This document shows, piece after piece, positions 18,168 through 27,550 of a DNA stretch of 64,000 bases. This stretch comes from Gammaproteobacteria bacterium. GTDB lineage: Bacteria > Pseudomonadota > Gammaproteobacteria > Pseudomonadales > Pseudohongiellaceae. The DNA is taken from positions 1 through 64,000 of the forward strand of contig JAQWPL010000015.1 of assembly GCA_029245395.1 (NCBI GenBank), given 5' to 3'. The notes beneath the pieces are model-generated. The model was not told where the DNA came from, made no database searches, and worked only from the letters and a program-made list of their open reading frames with translations. Positions within the stretch are counted from its first letter, which is position 1, and every line of letters starts with the position of its first letter. A program made the translations under genes and the position numbers.

Positions 18168-19268
18168 TCAAAATCGGGTGTAGATTTCCCTCTCACGGTT
18201 AACCACCCAGGGACTGCCATCAGGACCAACAGAGATCTGCCTGGCACTGCCTCGAACCCTGATCCAGTCAAAGCCATCCCAGGTGTATATGCCATAGCCT
18301 CCCTCTCGTTCATTGGAGCCTATCGCCCAGACTGAACCATCAGCACCGATGCCAATGTCTTTGGCCAACCCAGGGACTTCCTGCCAGTACCCGTTAACTA
18401 AATGGAAGATGTCATCGTCATGGTTGATAACCCAAGGATTGCCGTAAGGGTCTACATCAATACGTACGCCAGTTCCATGCACTTTTTGCCAACCAAATCC
18501 TGTATAGCGAAAGATTTCATAACCGCCTCGGCGCTCAGTAGTGCCCAGTACCCACACTGAACCGTCGGCACCGATGCCGATATCATGAGCACTGCCGGGG
18601 ATATGATCCCAGCCGAAAGGCGTCAATCGCCAGATTTCATGATCACTATTGATGACCCAGGGATAACCGTCCGGATCCACATCCAGGCGGACACCTGAGC
18701 CAGGTATCTCTAACCAACCAAATTCATCCAGCACCCAAAGACCGTAATCGGCATCACCAACATTGTCGTCAAAGAAATCAAAGTCGGTATCAGGGTAAGG
18801 ATTACCTCCCAACACCCAGACAGTACCGTCTGCGCCTACGCCGATGTCCCGGGCTTCACCAGGAACGCGTACCCAACCTCTGTAGTCAGGTCCATCAAAA
18901 TAATCCGGCACTGAATCTCGATTCAGCCCGTAGCTATCCAGAATGAACAAGTCAGATCCGACCAGGCGTAATTCCACCCAATAGGTGTCATGCCCAAGAC
19001 GTAATGCTGGAATCACAAGCAAATCATTGAAGAAGTAGGGCGTATCAATGTCCACGGGTGTCCGTATTTCCCGCGAATAAGTCACAGCGAACTCCGGGGG
19101 AAAAGTGCCATCGAGGAGTTCCAGTTCCAGCGTCAGGGTGTCATCACGGTCTTCAACGACAGGCAGGGTAAGCAAGCCGCCTCGGAAGGAGGGTGCTTCT
19201 GCCAGTGCGGCATGGGTGGTCCAAATTTGCAGTAATAAAAAGATGCAAACCGTTGTTATTATTTTCAT
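18168..19268 (-). CDS. Exported tectonin-like beta-propeller protein
   Basis: About 366 residues. The start at 19268 gives a signal peptide (MKIITTVCIFLLLQIW core, cut after ALA) and has AAGGG upstream. The in-frame ATG at 19361 would bury that signal. After an N-terminal beta domain of about 110 residues there are repeats alternating W-x-x-V-P/R-G-x-A-x-D-I-G-I-G-A-D-G-S-V-W-V-L-G with V-R-x-D-V-D-P-x-G-x-P-W-V-I-N. This is the tectonin/TECPR pattern of six to seven blades, usually binding sugars or surface ligands. It is downstream of the HD gene on the same strand. Confidence 0.8.
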   Translation of the reverse strand: MKIITTVCIFLLLQIWTTHAALAEAPSFRGGLLTLPVVEDRDDTLTLELELLDGTFPPEFAVTYSREIRTPVDIDTPYFFNDLLVIPALRLGHDTYWVELRLVGSDLFILDSYGLNRDSVPDYFDGPDYRGWVRVPGEARDIGVGADGTVWVLGGNPYPDTDFDFFDDNVGDADYGLWVLDEFGWLEIPGSGVRLDVDPDGYPWVINSDHEIWRLTPFGWDHIPGSAHDIGIGADGSVWVLGTTERRGGYEIFRYTGFGWQKVHGTGVRIDVDPYGNPWVINHDDDIFHLVNGYWQEVPGLAKDIGIGADGSVWAIGSNEREGGYGIYTWDGFDWIRVRGSARQISVGPDGSPWVVNREREIYTRF

Positions 19269-19381
19269 GGTTTCGCCCTTTTCCCGGTCAATGGGAAAGA
19301 GCTTAGGGGGGGATAGCTGAACGGCGAGTGAATAGTTTTCACCGCCAATCCAGGTGTTCATATTGGGTTCAGGAAAATTAG

Positions 19382-20116
19382 CTAAAGAAAGTTATTTGGC
19401 CAGATCATCGTGCGCCACATGTGGGAGGAAGGTGAATCGTCAAAGCCCAGACCTTCTACTGGCTGACGAAAATTGCGGGCAATAATGCCATCGAACTCCT
19501 CGATAGTGACTGGCTCATCGAGTTCATCAAAAAAGTAGATGTCGTAAAGGGTGATATAGCGTGAGGTCATGTACCACTTATGTTGCATGGCAAAGGCTGC
19601 ATCCCGCTTGATATATTCCGGCGGCTCGTAATCTTCGCCAAATAATTTTCGGTACAGTTCTGGATATTCGTAATTCAGTTCGGGGTCGGGCGTGTAACGC
19701 AGCGCCTGATGGTATTTCACCGCCCAGGCTATTTCTTCATCCACATAAGGGGCAATGAGTTGGGCGCCCCAGTAACCGTGATCAACCCGAATTAGACTGG
19801 CATTGGTAATGTCATGCAGCATGCAGGCCAGCACCACCTTTTCATCATGGCCGTCATCAAGCGCACGCTTGGCAGATTCAAGCAGGTGACGCCGGGTAGA
19901 TTCATTCATGCGCAGGTTAAAGAAATCCTGCAGTGTGGGTTTGTCGGGCATGCGCGGCAGAGATGGATTGTCCCCCATCATCAGAACATGCTTTTCATCC
20001 AACTTTTCCAACATCTCGACACGAACATCAGGCAGATCAGTGCCCATGGTGCCAACTGGCTGGGGTATTATCAAACGTTCGAGGTCGGCCTGGGGATAGG
20101 GTTTGTTGTCGCTCAT
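19382..20116 (-). CDS. HD-domain protein (putative phosphohydrolase)
   Basis: 244 residues, no signal peptide. The central segment VVLACMLHDITNASLI contains the HD pair of the HD superfamily, with a further H in RVDHGYWGAQ and in VKYHQALRY, the latter fitting a metal His. The C-terminal part (ITLYDIYFFDELDE, SSHMWRTMIWPNNFL) is unassigned. Homologues are usually annotated only as HD domain proteins and some are near catabolic genes. Function is unknown. There are 113 bases between it and the propeller gene downstream. Confidence 0.72.
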   Translation of the reverse strand: MSDNKPYPQADLERLIIPQPVGTMGTDLPDVRVEMLEKLDEKHVLMMGDNPSLPRMPDKPTLQDFFNLRMNESTRRHLLESAKRALDDGHDEKVVLACMLHDITNASLIRVDHGYWGAQLIAPYVDEEIAWAVKYHQALRYTPDPELNYEYPELYRKLFGEDYEPPEYIKRDAAFAMQHKWYMTSRYITLYDIYFFDELDEPVTIEEFDGIIARNFRQPVEGLGFDDSPSSHMWRTMIWPNNFL

Positions 20117-20319
20117 CAGTTAAAAATCCTGGGAAATAGAATGGACTCAATTATAGCTCGAATAAGGAGCATTGCTTTTAAATGACAGCAAGGTTATTTT
20201 CATTATCAAAGCCTGCATGAGGCTTAAACGAAAATGACTCATAACAATAGTGAATAAGAAGGCGGTTAATACAATTTTCATGAACTGGGTACACCTAGGT
20301 CGTGGCAGGGGAATAAGTA

Positions 20320-21186
20320 ATGAACAGAATTGGCGGTTGGAGTAGAGCTTTCACAAGAATTGTGTTGATGGTACTAGTGGTGTTTTCCGCTAGCCTGGTT
20401 CAAGCAGCCGATGCCGGGCAATTCAATACGGTCAAACAAAAACTTGCCGATGGTCTGCAGGTAGTCGGTGGTACGGTTACCTCTGCTGATATTGATATCT
20501 ACTGTGCCATGGCTGGCGCAGGGTTCGATTTTCTCTGGATCGAAATGCAGCACAGCCCACTGACTTATGCCCAGGTCGCCGCCATGATTCGCGCCTGTCC
20601 TGGACCTGCAATTCCTTTTATCCGTGTACCCACTGACAGTGAAGGTGATATTCAGAAGGCGGTGGACATTGGCGCTCTTGGAGTGATGGTACCCATGGTG
20701 GATACCGTGGATAAAATCCGCAACGCGATATCTTATGCCAAGTATCCGCCAATCGGTAAACGCAGCCAGGGCGGCGGACAATACGGCGCTATCTGGGGGC
20801 GCAGTTACCGGGAATTTGCCAATGACAATATTATAATCGTTGCCATGATCGAGAGTCCTGCCGGCGTGGAAATCGTTGACCAGGTAGCTGCACTTGAGCA
20901 GGTGGATGTGGTGTTTGTTGCCAGTTCCGATCTCGGCAGTTTCACCGGACGACGCCAGGGTGATCCACAATATGAAGCCCTGGTCACCCGTATCAAGGAC
21001 GCAACCCAGGCAGCCGGCAAAATAGTAGCTGGTCCGTCCGCCTGGAAAGATACCCGTGAGGGTTACAGGTTTTTTCAGGGTCCGTCGGACGCTGCATTAA
21101 TTCGCAGCGGTGCACGCCTTTCACTTGAAGGCAGTGCCGAAACCGGGCAACCTAGGGGTGTAGCCCCTATAGAAGGGCAGGAATAA
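20320..21186 (+). CDS. Exported HpcH/HpaI-type aldolase
   Basis: 288 residues. A clear signal peptide ends LVQAAD, which is unusual because this TIM-barrel family (class II pyruvate aldolases, HpaI) is normally cytoplasmic. Family motifs: FLWIEMQHSPLTY (canonical D-x-E-H-x-P is changed to E-M-Q-H-S-P), GALGVMVPMVDT, the GGGQYG loop, MIESPAGVEIVDQ with the metal Glu, and FVASSDLGSFTG with the metal Asp. It probably cleaves or forms 4-hydroxy-2-oxo acids in the periplasm. It is followed 28 bases on by an NHL propeller gene in the same operon. Confidence 0.82.
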   Translation: MNRIGGWSRAFTRIVLMVLVVFSASLVQAADAGQFNTVKQKLADGLQVVGGTVTSADIDIYCAMAGAGFDFLWIEMQHSPLTYAQVAAMIRACPGPAIPFIRVPTDSEGDIQKAVDIGALGVMVPMVDTVDKIRNAISYAKYPPIGKRSQGGGQYGAIWGRSYREFANDNIIIVAMIESPAGVEIVDQVAALEQVDVVFVASSDLGSFTGRRQGDPQYEALVTRIKDATQAAGKIVAGPSAWKDTREGYRFFQGPSDAALIRSGARLSLEGSAETGQPRGVAPIEGQE

Positions 21187-21214
21187 AAATAGACAATTAG
21201 AGGAAGAAATTATC

Positions 21215-22111
21215 ATGAAAATTTCATTACTAGCCATCTGCTTTTCGGTCGCCCTGGGCTCCACCGCCCTCGCACAGGCGGCGGCCCCCAACGACAACTA
21301 TGTGGTGGACACCGAATGGGCCCAACTTCCCGCGGGTATGGAATGGGGCGCATCGACATCGAACGTTGCGGCCGACGGCAAAGGGCAGGTGTTAGTGTTT
21401 GTTCGAACCGCGCCATATTTTCGCTTCTTCAATCGCGAAGGCAGTTTCGTCAAAGCCTGGGGTGACGCTGAATTGTTCAACAACCCCCACAGCGCTATTT
21501 TTGACGAGGCCGGAGATATCTGGACAACCGATTCAGATGATCAACTCGTCCGGAAGTTCACCGCTGATGGAGAACTTCTGATGACTATTGGTAAAAAGGG
21601 CGTGATTGGTGATAATTCCTCAACCGACAGCTTCAATGGACCAAACGCAGTCGCCATTGCACCCAACGGCGATATTTATGTTTCAGATGGGTACGAAAAT
21701 GCCCGTATCGTGCATTTCAACAGCGATGGTGAGTTTATTCGTATTATCGGAGGGGGCGAGGGCTCCGAACCCGGTCAACTCCAGGTTGTCCATGGTGTAG
21801 CGATCGATTCGAACGGCAGGATTCTGGTCAACGACAGCGATAACCAGCGGGTTTCTGTGTTTGACAGTGACGGCAAATTTGTCGAAACCTGGCCCGTGCT
21901 TTCACGGGGAGTCTCGGTCATTACTGCCGACGACACATTCTATATCAGTGACGTCAATGCAGGTTCGATTTCAGTCCTCAAGGACGGTAAAGTTGTCGAA
22001 GTTATACCACTGCCCGGCCGACCCCATGGCATGTCTCTTGATAGCGATGGCACCATCTACATTTCGGATTCGTCGAATCGCGTGATAATGAAAATCACCC
22101 CGAAGAACTAA
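21215..22111 (+). CDS. Exported NHL-repeat propeller protein
   Basis: 298 residues with a signal peptide ending ALAQA. NHL-type repeats follow: FFNREGSFVKAWG, GDIWTTDSDDQLVRKF, NAVAIAPNGDIYVSDG, VAIDSNGRILVNDSDNQRV and GTIYISDSSNRVIMK, which close a six-bladed propeller. It is cotranscribed with the aldolase (28-base gap) and probably with the propeller at 22177. GC looks higher in its first 250 bases than around it. The substrate is unknown. Confidence 0.8.
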   Translation: MKISLLAICFSVALGSTALAQAAAPNDNYVVDTEWAQLPAGMEWGASTSNVAADGKGQVLVFVRTAPYFRFFNREGSFVKAWGDAELFNNPHSAIFDEAGDIWTTDSDDQLVRKFTADGELLMTIGKKGVIGDNSSTDSFNGPNAVAIAPNGDIYVSDGYENARIVHFNSDGEFIRIIGGGEGSEPGQLQVVHGVAIDSNGRILVNDSDNQRVSVFDSDGKFVETWPVLSRGVSVITADDTFYISDVNAGSISVLKDGKVVEVIPLPGRPHGMSLDSDGTIYISDSSNRVIMKITPKN

Positions 22112-22176
22112 GCAGTTTGCCGAGTAAAACAGGGTTAAACTCCGTTTTTTACAGCAACCAATAATCTGGAGCATGA

Positions 22177-23235
22177 ATGCGCACACTTAAAACCATCCTG
22201 ATACTGGGCGTGGTGTTTTCACTCTCACAAACTGCATGGTCGCAACAAGAATGCGAAGCGGTTGATCGTGTTAGTTTTATCTGTGGCCCGATGAATGCTG
22301 AGGACTTGGTTCAGGTACCAGATACAGACTGGATAGTGGCCAGCGCCATGGCGCCAGATACTGCTTTCTATCTGGTCGATGCCAATAGTGGGTCCTGGAG
22401 CACGCCTGAAATCTTTGCCATTCATGACAGGGTGATGTACCCACAATGCCCGTCCGCACCTGTTATGAACAGTCTTGAAACCCATGGCTTGAATATTCGT
22501 GCTGGTGCAGACGGCCAATCGACACTTTATAGTGTCGTTCACGGTGCACGTGAGTCCATCGAAGTTTTTGATGTGGGTTTCCTTGGCGATTCACTCGTTC
22601 TGACCTGGAAAGGGTGTGTACTCATGCCCGAAGGACTCGCGGCCAACAGTGTGGCTTCCTTTGCTGATGGATCCTTGGTCGCTACCATATTGCTGATGAC
22701 GGGCAAGACCTTCGCGGATTCTATTGCCATGCGCCCAACAGGGGCGGTGGTCAAATGGTCACCAGGTGACAGTGGTTTTACTTTGATTGAAAACTCAGAG
22801 TTGCCGGGCAATAACGGCATTGAGGTGTCAGCCGATGGCAACGAAATCTATGTGGTCTCTTCCGGCTTCCAGACCATTGTTGCTTTCTCCAACTCTAATC
22901 CAGCCAGACAGTTGCGCACTACGCAGCAATTGCCTATTACGCCAGACAATGTCCATATGGGTATGAACGGTATGCTGCTAACCGCGGGAATGAAGAATGA
23001 TGTTCCCGAGTGCGGTGGTCCGCCCAGCCCCCAGCATGATCTTGCGAGACTGGCGACATGTCCCCGCGGCTCTATAGCAATTGAGATCGATCCGGCTACG
23101 ATGCAGGATCAGGTGCTTGTGGAAACTCCCACCATTCCAGGTTTTAGTAATGCGACGATGGTATTGATTACAGGCAGTCGTTACTGGTTAGGAACTTTCA
23201 GTGGCGATCGCATCGCTTACGGGATGCTGCCATAG
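22177..23235 (+). CDS. Exported SMP-30-like propeller protein
   Basis: 352 residues. The signal peptide ends TAWSQ. The mature protein has propeller strands such as GAVVKWSPGDSGFTLIENS, NGIEVSADGNEIYVVSSG, and closing FSGDRIAYGMLP. The NNGIEVSADG motif is the SMP-30/gluconolactonase pattern in which Asn and Asp bind a divalent metal. Four to six Cys in the mature part suggest disulfides. It is third in the aldolase-propeller operon, 65 bases after the second gene. A lactonase role is possible but not shown. Confidence 0.7.
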   Translation: MRTLKTILILGVVFSLSQTAWSQQECEAVDRVSFICGPMNAEDLVQVPDTDWIVASAMAPDTAFYLVDANSGSWSTPEIFAIHDRVMYPQCPSAPVMNSLETHGLNIRAGADGQSTLYSVVHGARESIEVFDVGFLGDSLVLTWKGCVLMPEGLAANSVASFADGSLVATILLMTGKTFADSIAMRPTGAVVKWSPGDSGFTLIENSELPGNNGIEVSADGNEIYVVSSGFQTIVAFSNSNPARQLRTTQQLPITPDNVHMGMNGMLLTAGMKNDVPECGGPPSPQHDLARLATCPRGSIAIEIDPATMQDQVLVETPTIPGFSNATMVLITGSRYWLGTFSGDRIAYGMLP

Positions 23236-23284
23236 GAATTATGATCGTCACCAGAGAGTAAGGTTAATTCTTTACTAACCAGTT

Positions 23285-24367
23285 TCAGTATCTGAACAAG
23301 GTCAGATTGCGGTAAGCCGCATCGATAGTTTTTGGCCGCAAACGATCGTAGTAGGCCCAGTCAGAATATTCTTCGAGCATAATCTGTTCCTGCATCTCTT
23401 CCAGAGTCAGCCCATTGGCCAGACCTTCCTGGACAGCCGCTTTCAAGTCGCGCAAAAACTGAATTGGGTGAGAAATATCTTCCTTGCTGAAAATCCCGCC
23501 GTGGCCTCCGGCAAAAATATCAAAATCCAGAGCGGCCACTGCTTCGTAGGATCGGATCCACTCATCAATAGGTGTGCCATCAAGCGGGCCGCACGCGCTT
23601 GGAATTGAGCGAATGTCATCACGCACAAGGGCATCGGCAATCATATCCGAGGCAAACACCACGCGTTCATCAGGGAACAGCACTGCGGTCATGTCGTCGC
23701 CATGGTTTTTGCCGGGATGCATGAGCTCGATAGTTTTGCCGCCCAGGGTCAGGGACATGCGGTCGGAATAAGTGAGGTTCGGTGGCAGGATATCAGCCTG
23801 TAGTTCTGCGGGAGTCATGATGCCGTCACTGTCCTGATCCATTTGTTCAAACCAGCCGTCGAACATGCCGCAGATACCGGGATCGGTAGTGGTGGGAATC
23901 ATGATTTCCTCGCGGTCGATCACTCCATTGTTGTTACGCTCGATCATGTCGCCTGGCATGTGGGGGAAACGGCCATCCATATTCATGACAACACGTTCAT
24001 GAGCAACTATGGTGGCGGTGTCTGCAAACACACCAGCTCCAGCGGCATGGTCAAAATGACTGTGGCTATAAATGACATAACGCACAGGAACATCAAAGCG
24101 CTCATCTAGCTGAACTTTCAACCATTCTGCAAAAGCAGTGTTCAGTGGGTCGACGAGAATGATGCCTTCTTCTGTTGCCAAGAAGATGGCATGCCAGGCA
24201 CCATTGCTAGCTCGGTACAGGTCTCCAGTGATGTTTACTATGGAATTTCTGAAAGTAAAAACAGGAGTGTCGTCATCCTGGGCAAGCAGGGGTAACGAAA
24301 AAATCCAGGATGCAAAAAGGAAAATTGTAGGAAGCAGGAGGCGTTGAGAGACTGATTTTTGAAACAT
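23285..24367 (-). CDS. Exported MBL-fold hydrolase with inserted EF-hand loops
   Basis: 360 residues, signal peptide ending LLAQ. The metallo-beta-lactamase motif SHSHFDHAAG gives H102, H104, D106 and H107, with further metal residues in VAHERV, MHPGKNHGDD and FASDM, and GGHGG near the C-terminus. Between the first and second metal blocks there is an insertion of about 50 residues with two EF-hand loops: ERNNNGVIDREE (143-154, first position Glu) and DQDSDGIMTPAE (177-188, all calcium positions canonical). Calcium binding beside the active site is therefore likely. The substrate is unknown. It is convergent with the 22177 operon. Confidence 0.85.
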   Translation of the reverse strand: MFQKSVSQRLLLPTIFLFASWIFSLPLLAQDDDTPVFTFRNSIVNITGDLYRASNGAWHAIFLATEEGIILVDPLNTAFAEWLKVQLDERFDVPVRYVIYSHSHFDHAAGAGVFADTATIVAHERVVMNMDGRFPHMPGDMIERNNNGVIDREEIMIPTTTDPGICGMFDGWFEQMDQDSDGIMTPAELQADILPPNLTYSDRMSLTLGGKTIELMHPGKNHGDDMTAVLFPDERVVFASDMIADALVRDDIRSIPSACGPLDGTPIDEWIRSYEAVAALDFDIFAGGHGGIFSKEDISHPIQFLRDLKAAVQEGLANGLTLEEMQEQIMLEEYSDWAYYDRLRPKTIDAAYRNLTLFRY

Positions 24368-24533
24368 TACTGATACCGGATTACTTATTTTTTGCCAATG
24401 TATTCACTTATCATTTGAAGCGCAAGGGAAGAGCAAGAGTTGCACAGGGCTGGTGTGCAGGCCCCCGACTGCATTATCATCAATTCCTGCCTAATGCGTG
24501 CTGTATCTAATGATAGAGTATAGAAGAGTATAA

Positions 24534-25769
24534 ATGAGTATGGAGAGGAATATGGTTTACAGGCTTAACAAATACCTTAGAACTAGCTTAATGCTGACAG
24601 TTTTACTGCCATCCTTGCTGGTTGCCGCTGAAAATGCACCACCCCAACGTGCGGATGGATTGCATATTGATCCTGTGGGACAAGGCCCCTTCTATTACGA
24701 TACGGCTGAAGACATGGATATTCGTGTCAGGGTAGTAGCCAGGGGGCTGAACCATCCCTGGAGCATGACCTGGCTACCCGATGGCAGCGCCTTGGTGACT
24801 GAAAAGAACTCCGGCACTATCAGGCGTATTATCAATGATGAATTGCAGGATGACCCTGTTCAGGGTGCGCCGCAGGGCGCAGTTGTAAGCCAGTACAAGG
24901 GACTATTAGATATTGTTGTTCATCCAGATTTTGCCAATGAGCCCTATGTGTATATGAGCTATAACAAATCTCTGCCCGGTGGCAATGAGGCCATAGCGGT
25001 TGCCAGGGGTAGCTGGAATGGAAGCAGTATCGTAGGCACAGAAGATATTTTTGTCGGGCAAGAAGGCACTACAAATGGTGTTCGTCTGCTCTTCGGTCCT
25101 GACGATATGTTGTATGTGGGTGTCTATGTCACCACCGACAACCCTGAGCCTAATTTCCACACTGATATTCAGAAAGGCAAAATTTTGCGCCTTTCACCTG
25201 ACGGCAGCATTCCTGATGACAACCCTTTCGTTGGCAGGGAAGGCTACCTTCCGGAAATATACAGTTATGGCCATCGCACACCCACTGGTATCACTATGCA
25301 CCAGGAGACAGGTGAAATCTGGGCTACAGAAATGGGTCCAAACGGTGGCGATGAACTCAATCGTATCCAGCGCGGCGGTAACTATGGTTGGCCGCTGGTC
25401 AGCCTTGGCCGCTCCTATGGCGGTGCATGGCAAAGTGAGCGCTTTCAGATGGAAGGCACTCTCAACCCTGTTGCTTTTTGGGTGCCGGGTGTCTCAGTCA
25501 CAGGTTTGACGTTCTATACCAGTGATGAAATTCCGCAGTGGCAAGGTGATTTGTTTATTGCGGCTATGCAAAAAGGCCAGATACCTGGGACTGGTCAGCT
25601 GGTACGCATCAAATTCAATGCCGATGGTGATGAAATTCGCCAGGAAAGTTTGCTTGGCGATTTGCGTCAGCGCTTTCGTGATGTGAAGCAGGGTCCTGAC
25701 GGTAGACTGTATGTTCTTACTGATGAAGATGATGGGTTGTTGTTGCGTATCGAACCGGCAGGAAAGTAA
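24534..25769 (+). CDS. Exported PQQ-dependent sugar dehydrogenase (GSDH family)
   Basis: 411 residues (405 if translation begins at the ATG at 24552, which has GAGAGG close upstream). The signal peptide is cut after LLVAA. Motifs: NHPWSMTWLPDGSALVTEK, YKGLLDIVVHPDFA, YGHRTPTGITMHQETGEIW (with the catalytic-type His), ATEMGPNGGDELNRIQ, GGNYGWPLVSLG and the closing GPDGRLYVLTDEDDG. The quinone-binding and calcium-binding loops look intact. It is a single gene, divergent from the MBL gene and convergent with the MFS gene, with a shared terminator region at 25781. Confidence 0.9.
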   Translation: MSMERNMVYRLNKYLRTSLMLTVLLPSLLVAAENAPPQRADGLHIDPVGQGPFYYDTAEDMDIRVRVVARGLNHPWSMTWLPDGSALVTEKNSGTIRRIINDELQDDPVQGAPQGAVVSQYKGLLDIVVHPDFANEPYVYMSYNKSLPGGNEAIAVARGSWNGSSIVGTEDIFVGQEGTTNGVRLLFGPDDMLYVGVYVTTDNPEPNFHTDIQKGKILRLSPDGSIPDDNPFVGREGYLPEIYSYGHRTPTGITMHQETGEIWATEMGPNGGDELNRIQRGGNYGWPLVSLGRSYGGAWQSERFQMEGTLNPVAFWVPGVSVTGLTFYTSDEIPQWQGDLFIAAMQKGQIPGTGQLVRIKFNADGDEIRQESLLGDLRQRFRDVKQGPDGRLYVLTDEDDGLLLRIEPAGK

Positions 25770-25780
25770 TAATAAAAAAA

Positions 25781-25816
25781 GGCCTCCCTCTTTCTTTCTG
25801 AAAAGAGGAAGGCCTA
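25781..25816 (-). terminator. Terminator of the MFS gene
   Basis: AGGCCTCCCTCTTT at 25781-25794 pairs with AAAGAGGAAGGCCT at 25803-25816 with one mismatch. On the minus strand it is followed by seven T, so it ends the MFS transcript. On the plus strand no T tract follows, but the hairpin also closes the sugar dehydrogenase mRNA. Confidence 0.8.
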
Positions 25817-25834
25817 AGCGAGCGCCTGAATTGC

Positions 25835-27073
25835 TCAGGCTGTGAGAGTCTTTTCCAGTTCAGTCTCAGTTATGACCTGTAGTTCTTCTTCCCTTCTGAC
25901 ATGGATGCTCAGGAAGTACAGCACGGCGAGTACGATTGGCAGCAGTACGGTGGCCAGAATCAGCAGCGTGCTGTTCACACCGAACGTATCCACCCCGAAG
26001 CCCAATAATGGTCCCGTCACAATAAACAGACTTCTTGTGCCCAGGCTGACCATGCTATTGATCGTGGCTCTGAAGTCACCATTAACACGGCTGTTGAGGG
26101 CTTCATAAAACACCACCGTGCTAAGCCCGCGACAAACAATTAGTCCCAGGGCGAAGGCAATACCGAACCAGCCGCTAAAAAGGCCCATGCCAAACAGACT
26201 GATGATTGGCAGAGCTGCTGACAACATGAATACCTTCTGCCAGCCCAGCGCGGCTTCTACATCATGGGCATGTTGGGCAACGATGCCACGGATGACACAG
26301 TGTGCTGCCCACAGATAACCAAACCAGGTCACAGGGATGTCCTGGAGTTCCCAGTATTTCTGTAATAGCCAGAAGGAATACAAACCAAGCAGACCAAAGA
26401 CAATGATGGTCAGGCTGATCCACAGCACCATGGGTTTGAACAACATTGTGCTGAATAATTTCTGGATGTTGGCACGGTGGCTTTCTGTAGAAAGCCGGCG
26501 TGGCGCTTCTACAAGACTCAAGGCAAAGGCCAGGGAAATAAAGCCGCTGAAAAACTGTGCCCATAACACCCAGTCGAACCCCAGCAATGTCAGAAAACTG
26601 GCAGCAATCCCTGAAGCCGCGCCTCCATAACCTTCGATGGCTACGATGCGGGAGATATGTTTGCCATGGGTGGCATCCTTACCATCACCTTGTTCATTCA
26701 ATGCAGTCTGTGTGTCATACAGCAATGCCAGATCAGCGCCGGAAGACAAGCTGATGCCCAGTCCCATGAGGGCCTCATACACCAGGAAGTCCATGAAGCT
26801 GTCAGCCGGCAACAGCCATAGATAAGCAAAGGCTATAAATCCCTGCCCGATGATGATGGTGTTCTTGCGCCCCCACAGGTCAGCCAGATAGCCGCTGGGA
26901 ACTTCAGCAACAGCCACCACAAAAGCGAACAGGGCCTGGGTTTGGAGAACCTGTGCCATGGTTAGCCCGTGCCGCTGCAGCAGCGGTACAAACACAGCAA
27001 TGATGATCATGAAACTCTGGAAAAAAAACATCCAGTAAATGTTTCGTATGTTGTGGCGCAGGGTCAGTTCCAT
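25835..27073 (-). CDS. Major facilitator superfamily transporter
   Basis: 412 residues, about 12 membrane helices. The signature between helices 2 and 3 is EVPSGYLADLWGRKN, matching the MFS G-x-x-x-D-x-x-G-R-K pattern. The two halves are joined by a basic loop (APRRLSTESHRANIQKLF). The last 25 residues are charged and cytoplasmic. The start has AAAGGAGG six bases upstream, a very strong site. The substrate cannot be told. It is convergent with the 24534 gene and divergent from the AmpG-like gene. Confidence 0.88.
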   Translation of the reverse strand: MELTLRHNIRNIYWMFFFQSFMIIIAVFVPLLQRHGLTMAQVLQTQALFAFVVAVAEVPSGYLADLWGRKNTIIIGQGFIAFAYLWLLPADSFMDFLVYEALMGLGISLSSGADLALLYDTQTALNEQGDGKDATHGKHISRIVAIEGYGGAASGIAASFLTLLGFDWVLWAQFFSGFISLAFALSLVEAPRRLSTESHRANIQKLFSTMLFKPMVLWISLTIIVFGLLGLYSFWLLQKYWELQDIPVTWFGYLWAAHCVIRGIVAQHAHDVEAALGWQKVFMLSAALPIISLFGMGLFSGWFGIAFALGLIVCRGLSTVVFYEALNSRVNGDFRATINSMVSLGTRSLFIVTGPLLGFGVDTFGVNSTLLILATVLLPIVLAVLYFLSIHVRREEELQVITETELEKTLTA

Positions 27074-27550
27074 GACGACCTCCTTTTATACAGTTACAAA
27101 AGCCCGCTCAAAACGTCATGGGTAAACGTCTTGAACTAAAAGGAGGACTGGAAATTTATTTGGAAGGGCTAAAACGAAAAAAGCCTCCGGGATCCAGTCC
27201 TCGGAGGCTTTTTTGAATTCTTGGTTTTTAGTAAACGTTAAATCAAAACACTCCAGGGACGTGCGTAATGCGCACTAGCACAAAATTCGCACATGCAAGC
27301 GCATAGCCGGGTTTATGCTGAGGCACGCCGGTCGAATGCGTGAGCTGGTAATTTGTGGGGGTCAGAATGTTCATCGTTTTCACTTGCTAATAATTACTGT
27401 CGGTTCAATTTGACAGGGCGCGTATCGTGCTCCTGTCACTTTATGAAGTCAACAGCAACGCAGAAAAAATTCGGGTTATTTAAAATTTATTCGCTGTACA
27501 GAATGTTTTATGCTCTATTTGTCTTTTCAAAAATAAAAAATAGAAACACC
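27074..27550. other. Divergent intergenic region with an orphan terminator
   Basis: Nearly 480 bases separate two divergent MFS genes. It contains the bidirectional hairpin described at 27179, an upstream segment complementary to that hairpin's loop (27143-27151), and AT-rich stretches that may hold the promoters. A 33-codon frame on the plus strand (from ATG 27120, ending in the terminator) lacks a ribosome site and is not called a gene. No RNA family is recognised. Confidence 0.5.
27179..27213. terminator. Bidirectional intrinsic terminator, no gene in front
   Basis: The stem AAAAGCCTCCG / CGGAGGCTTTT (27179-27189 and 27202-27212) has a 12-base loop containing CCAGTCCTC. T tracts follow on both strands. 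No recognised gene ends here: both neighbours read away from it. The loop is complementary to GAGGACTGG at 27143-27151, so a pseudoknot or alternative fold can be drawn on either strand. It may end a small RNA or act as a leader attenuator of the minus-strand MFS gene. Confidence 0.7.

Noticed and set aside
27120-27213. 33-codon open frame running into the orphan terminator
   Set aside because: No ribosome site. The frame is of chance length and ends in the T tract.
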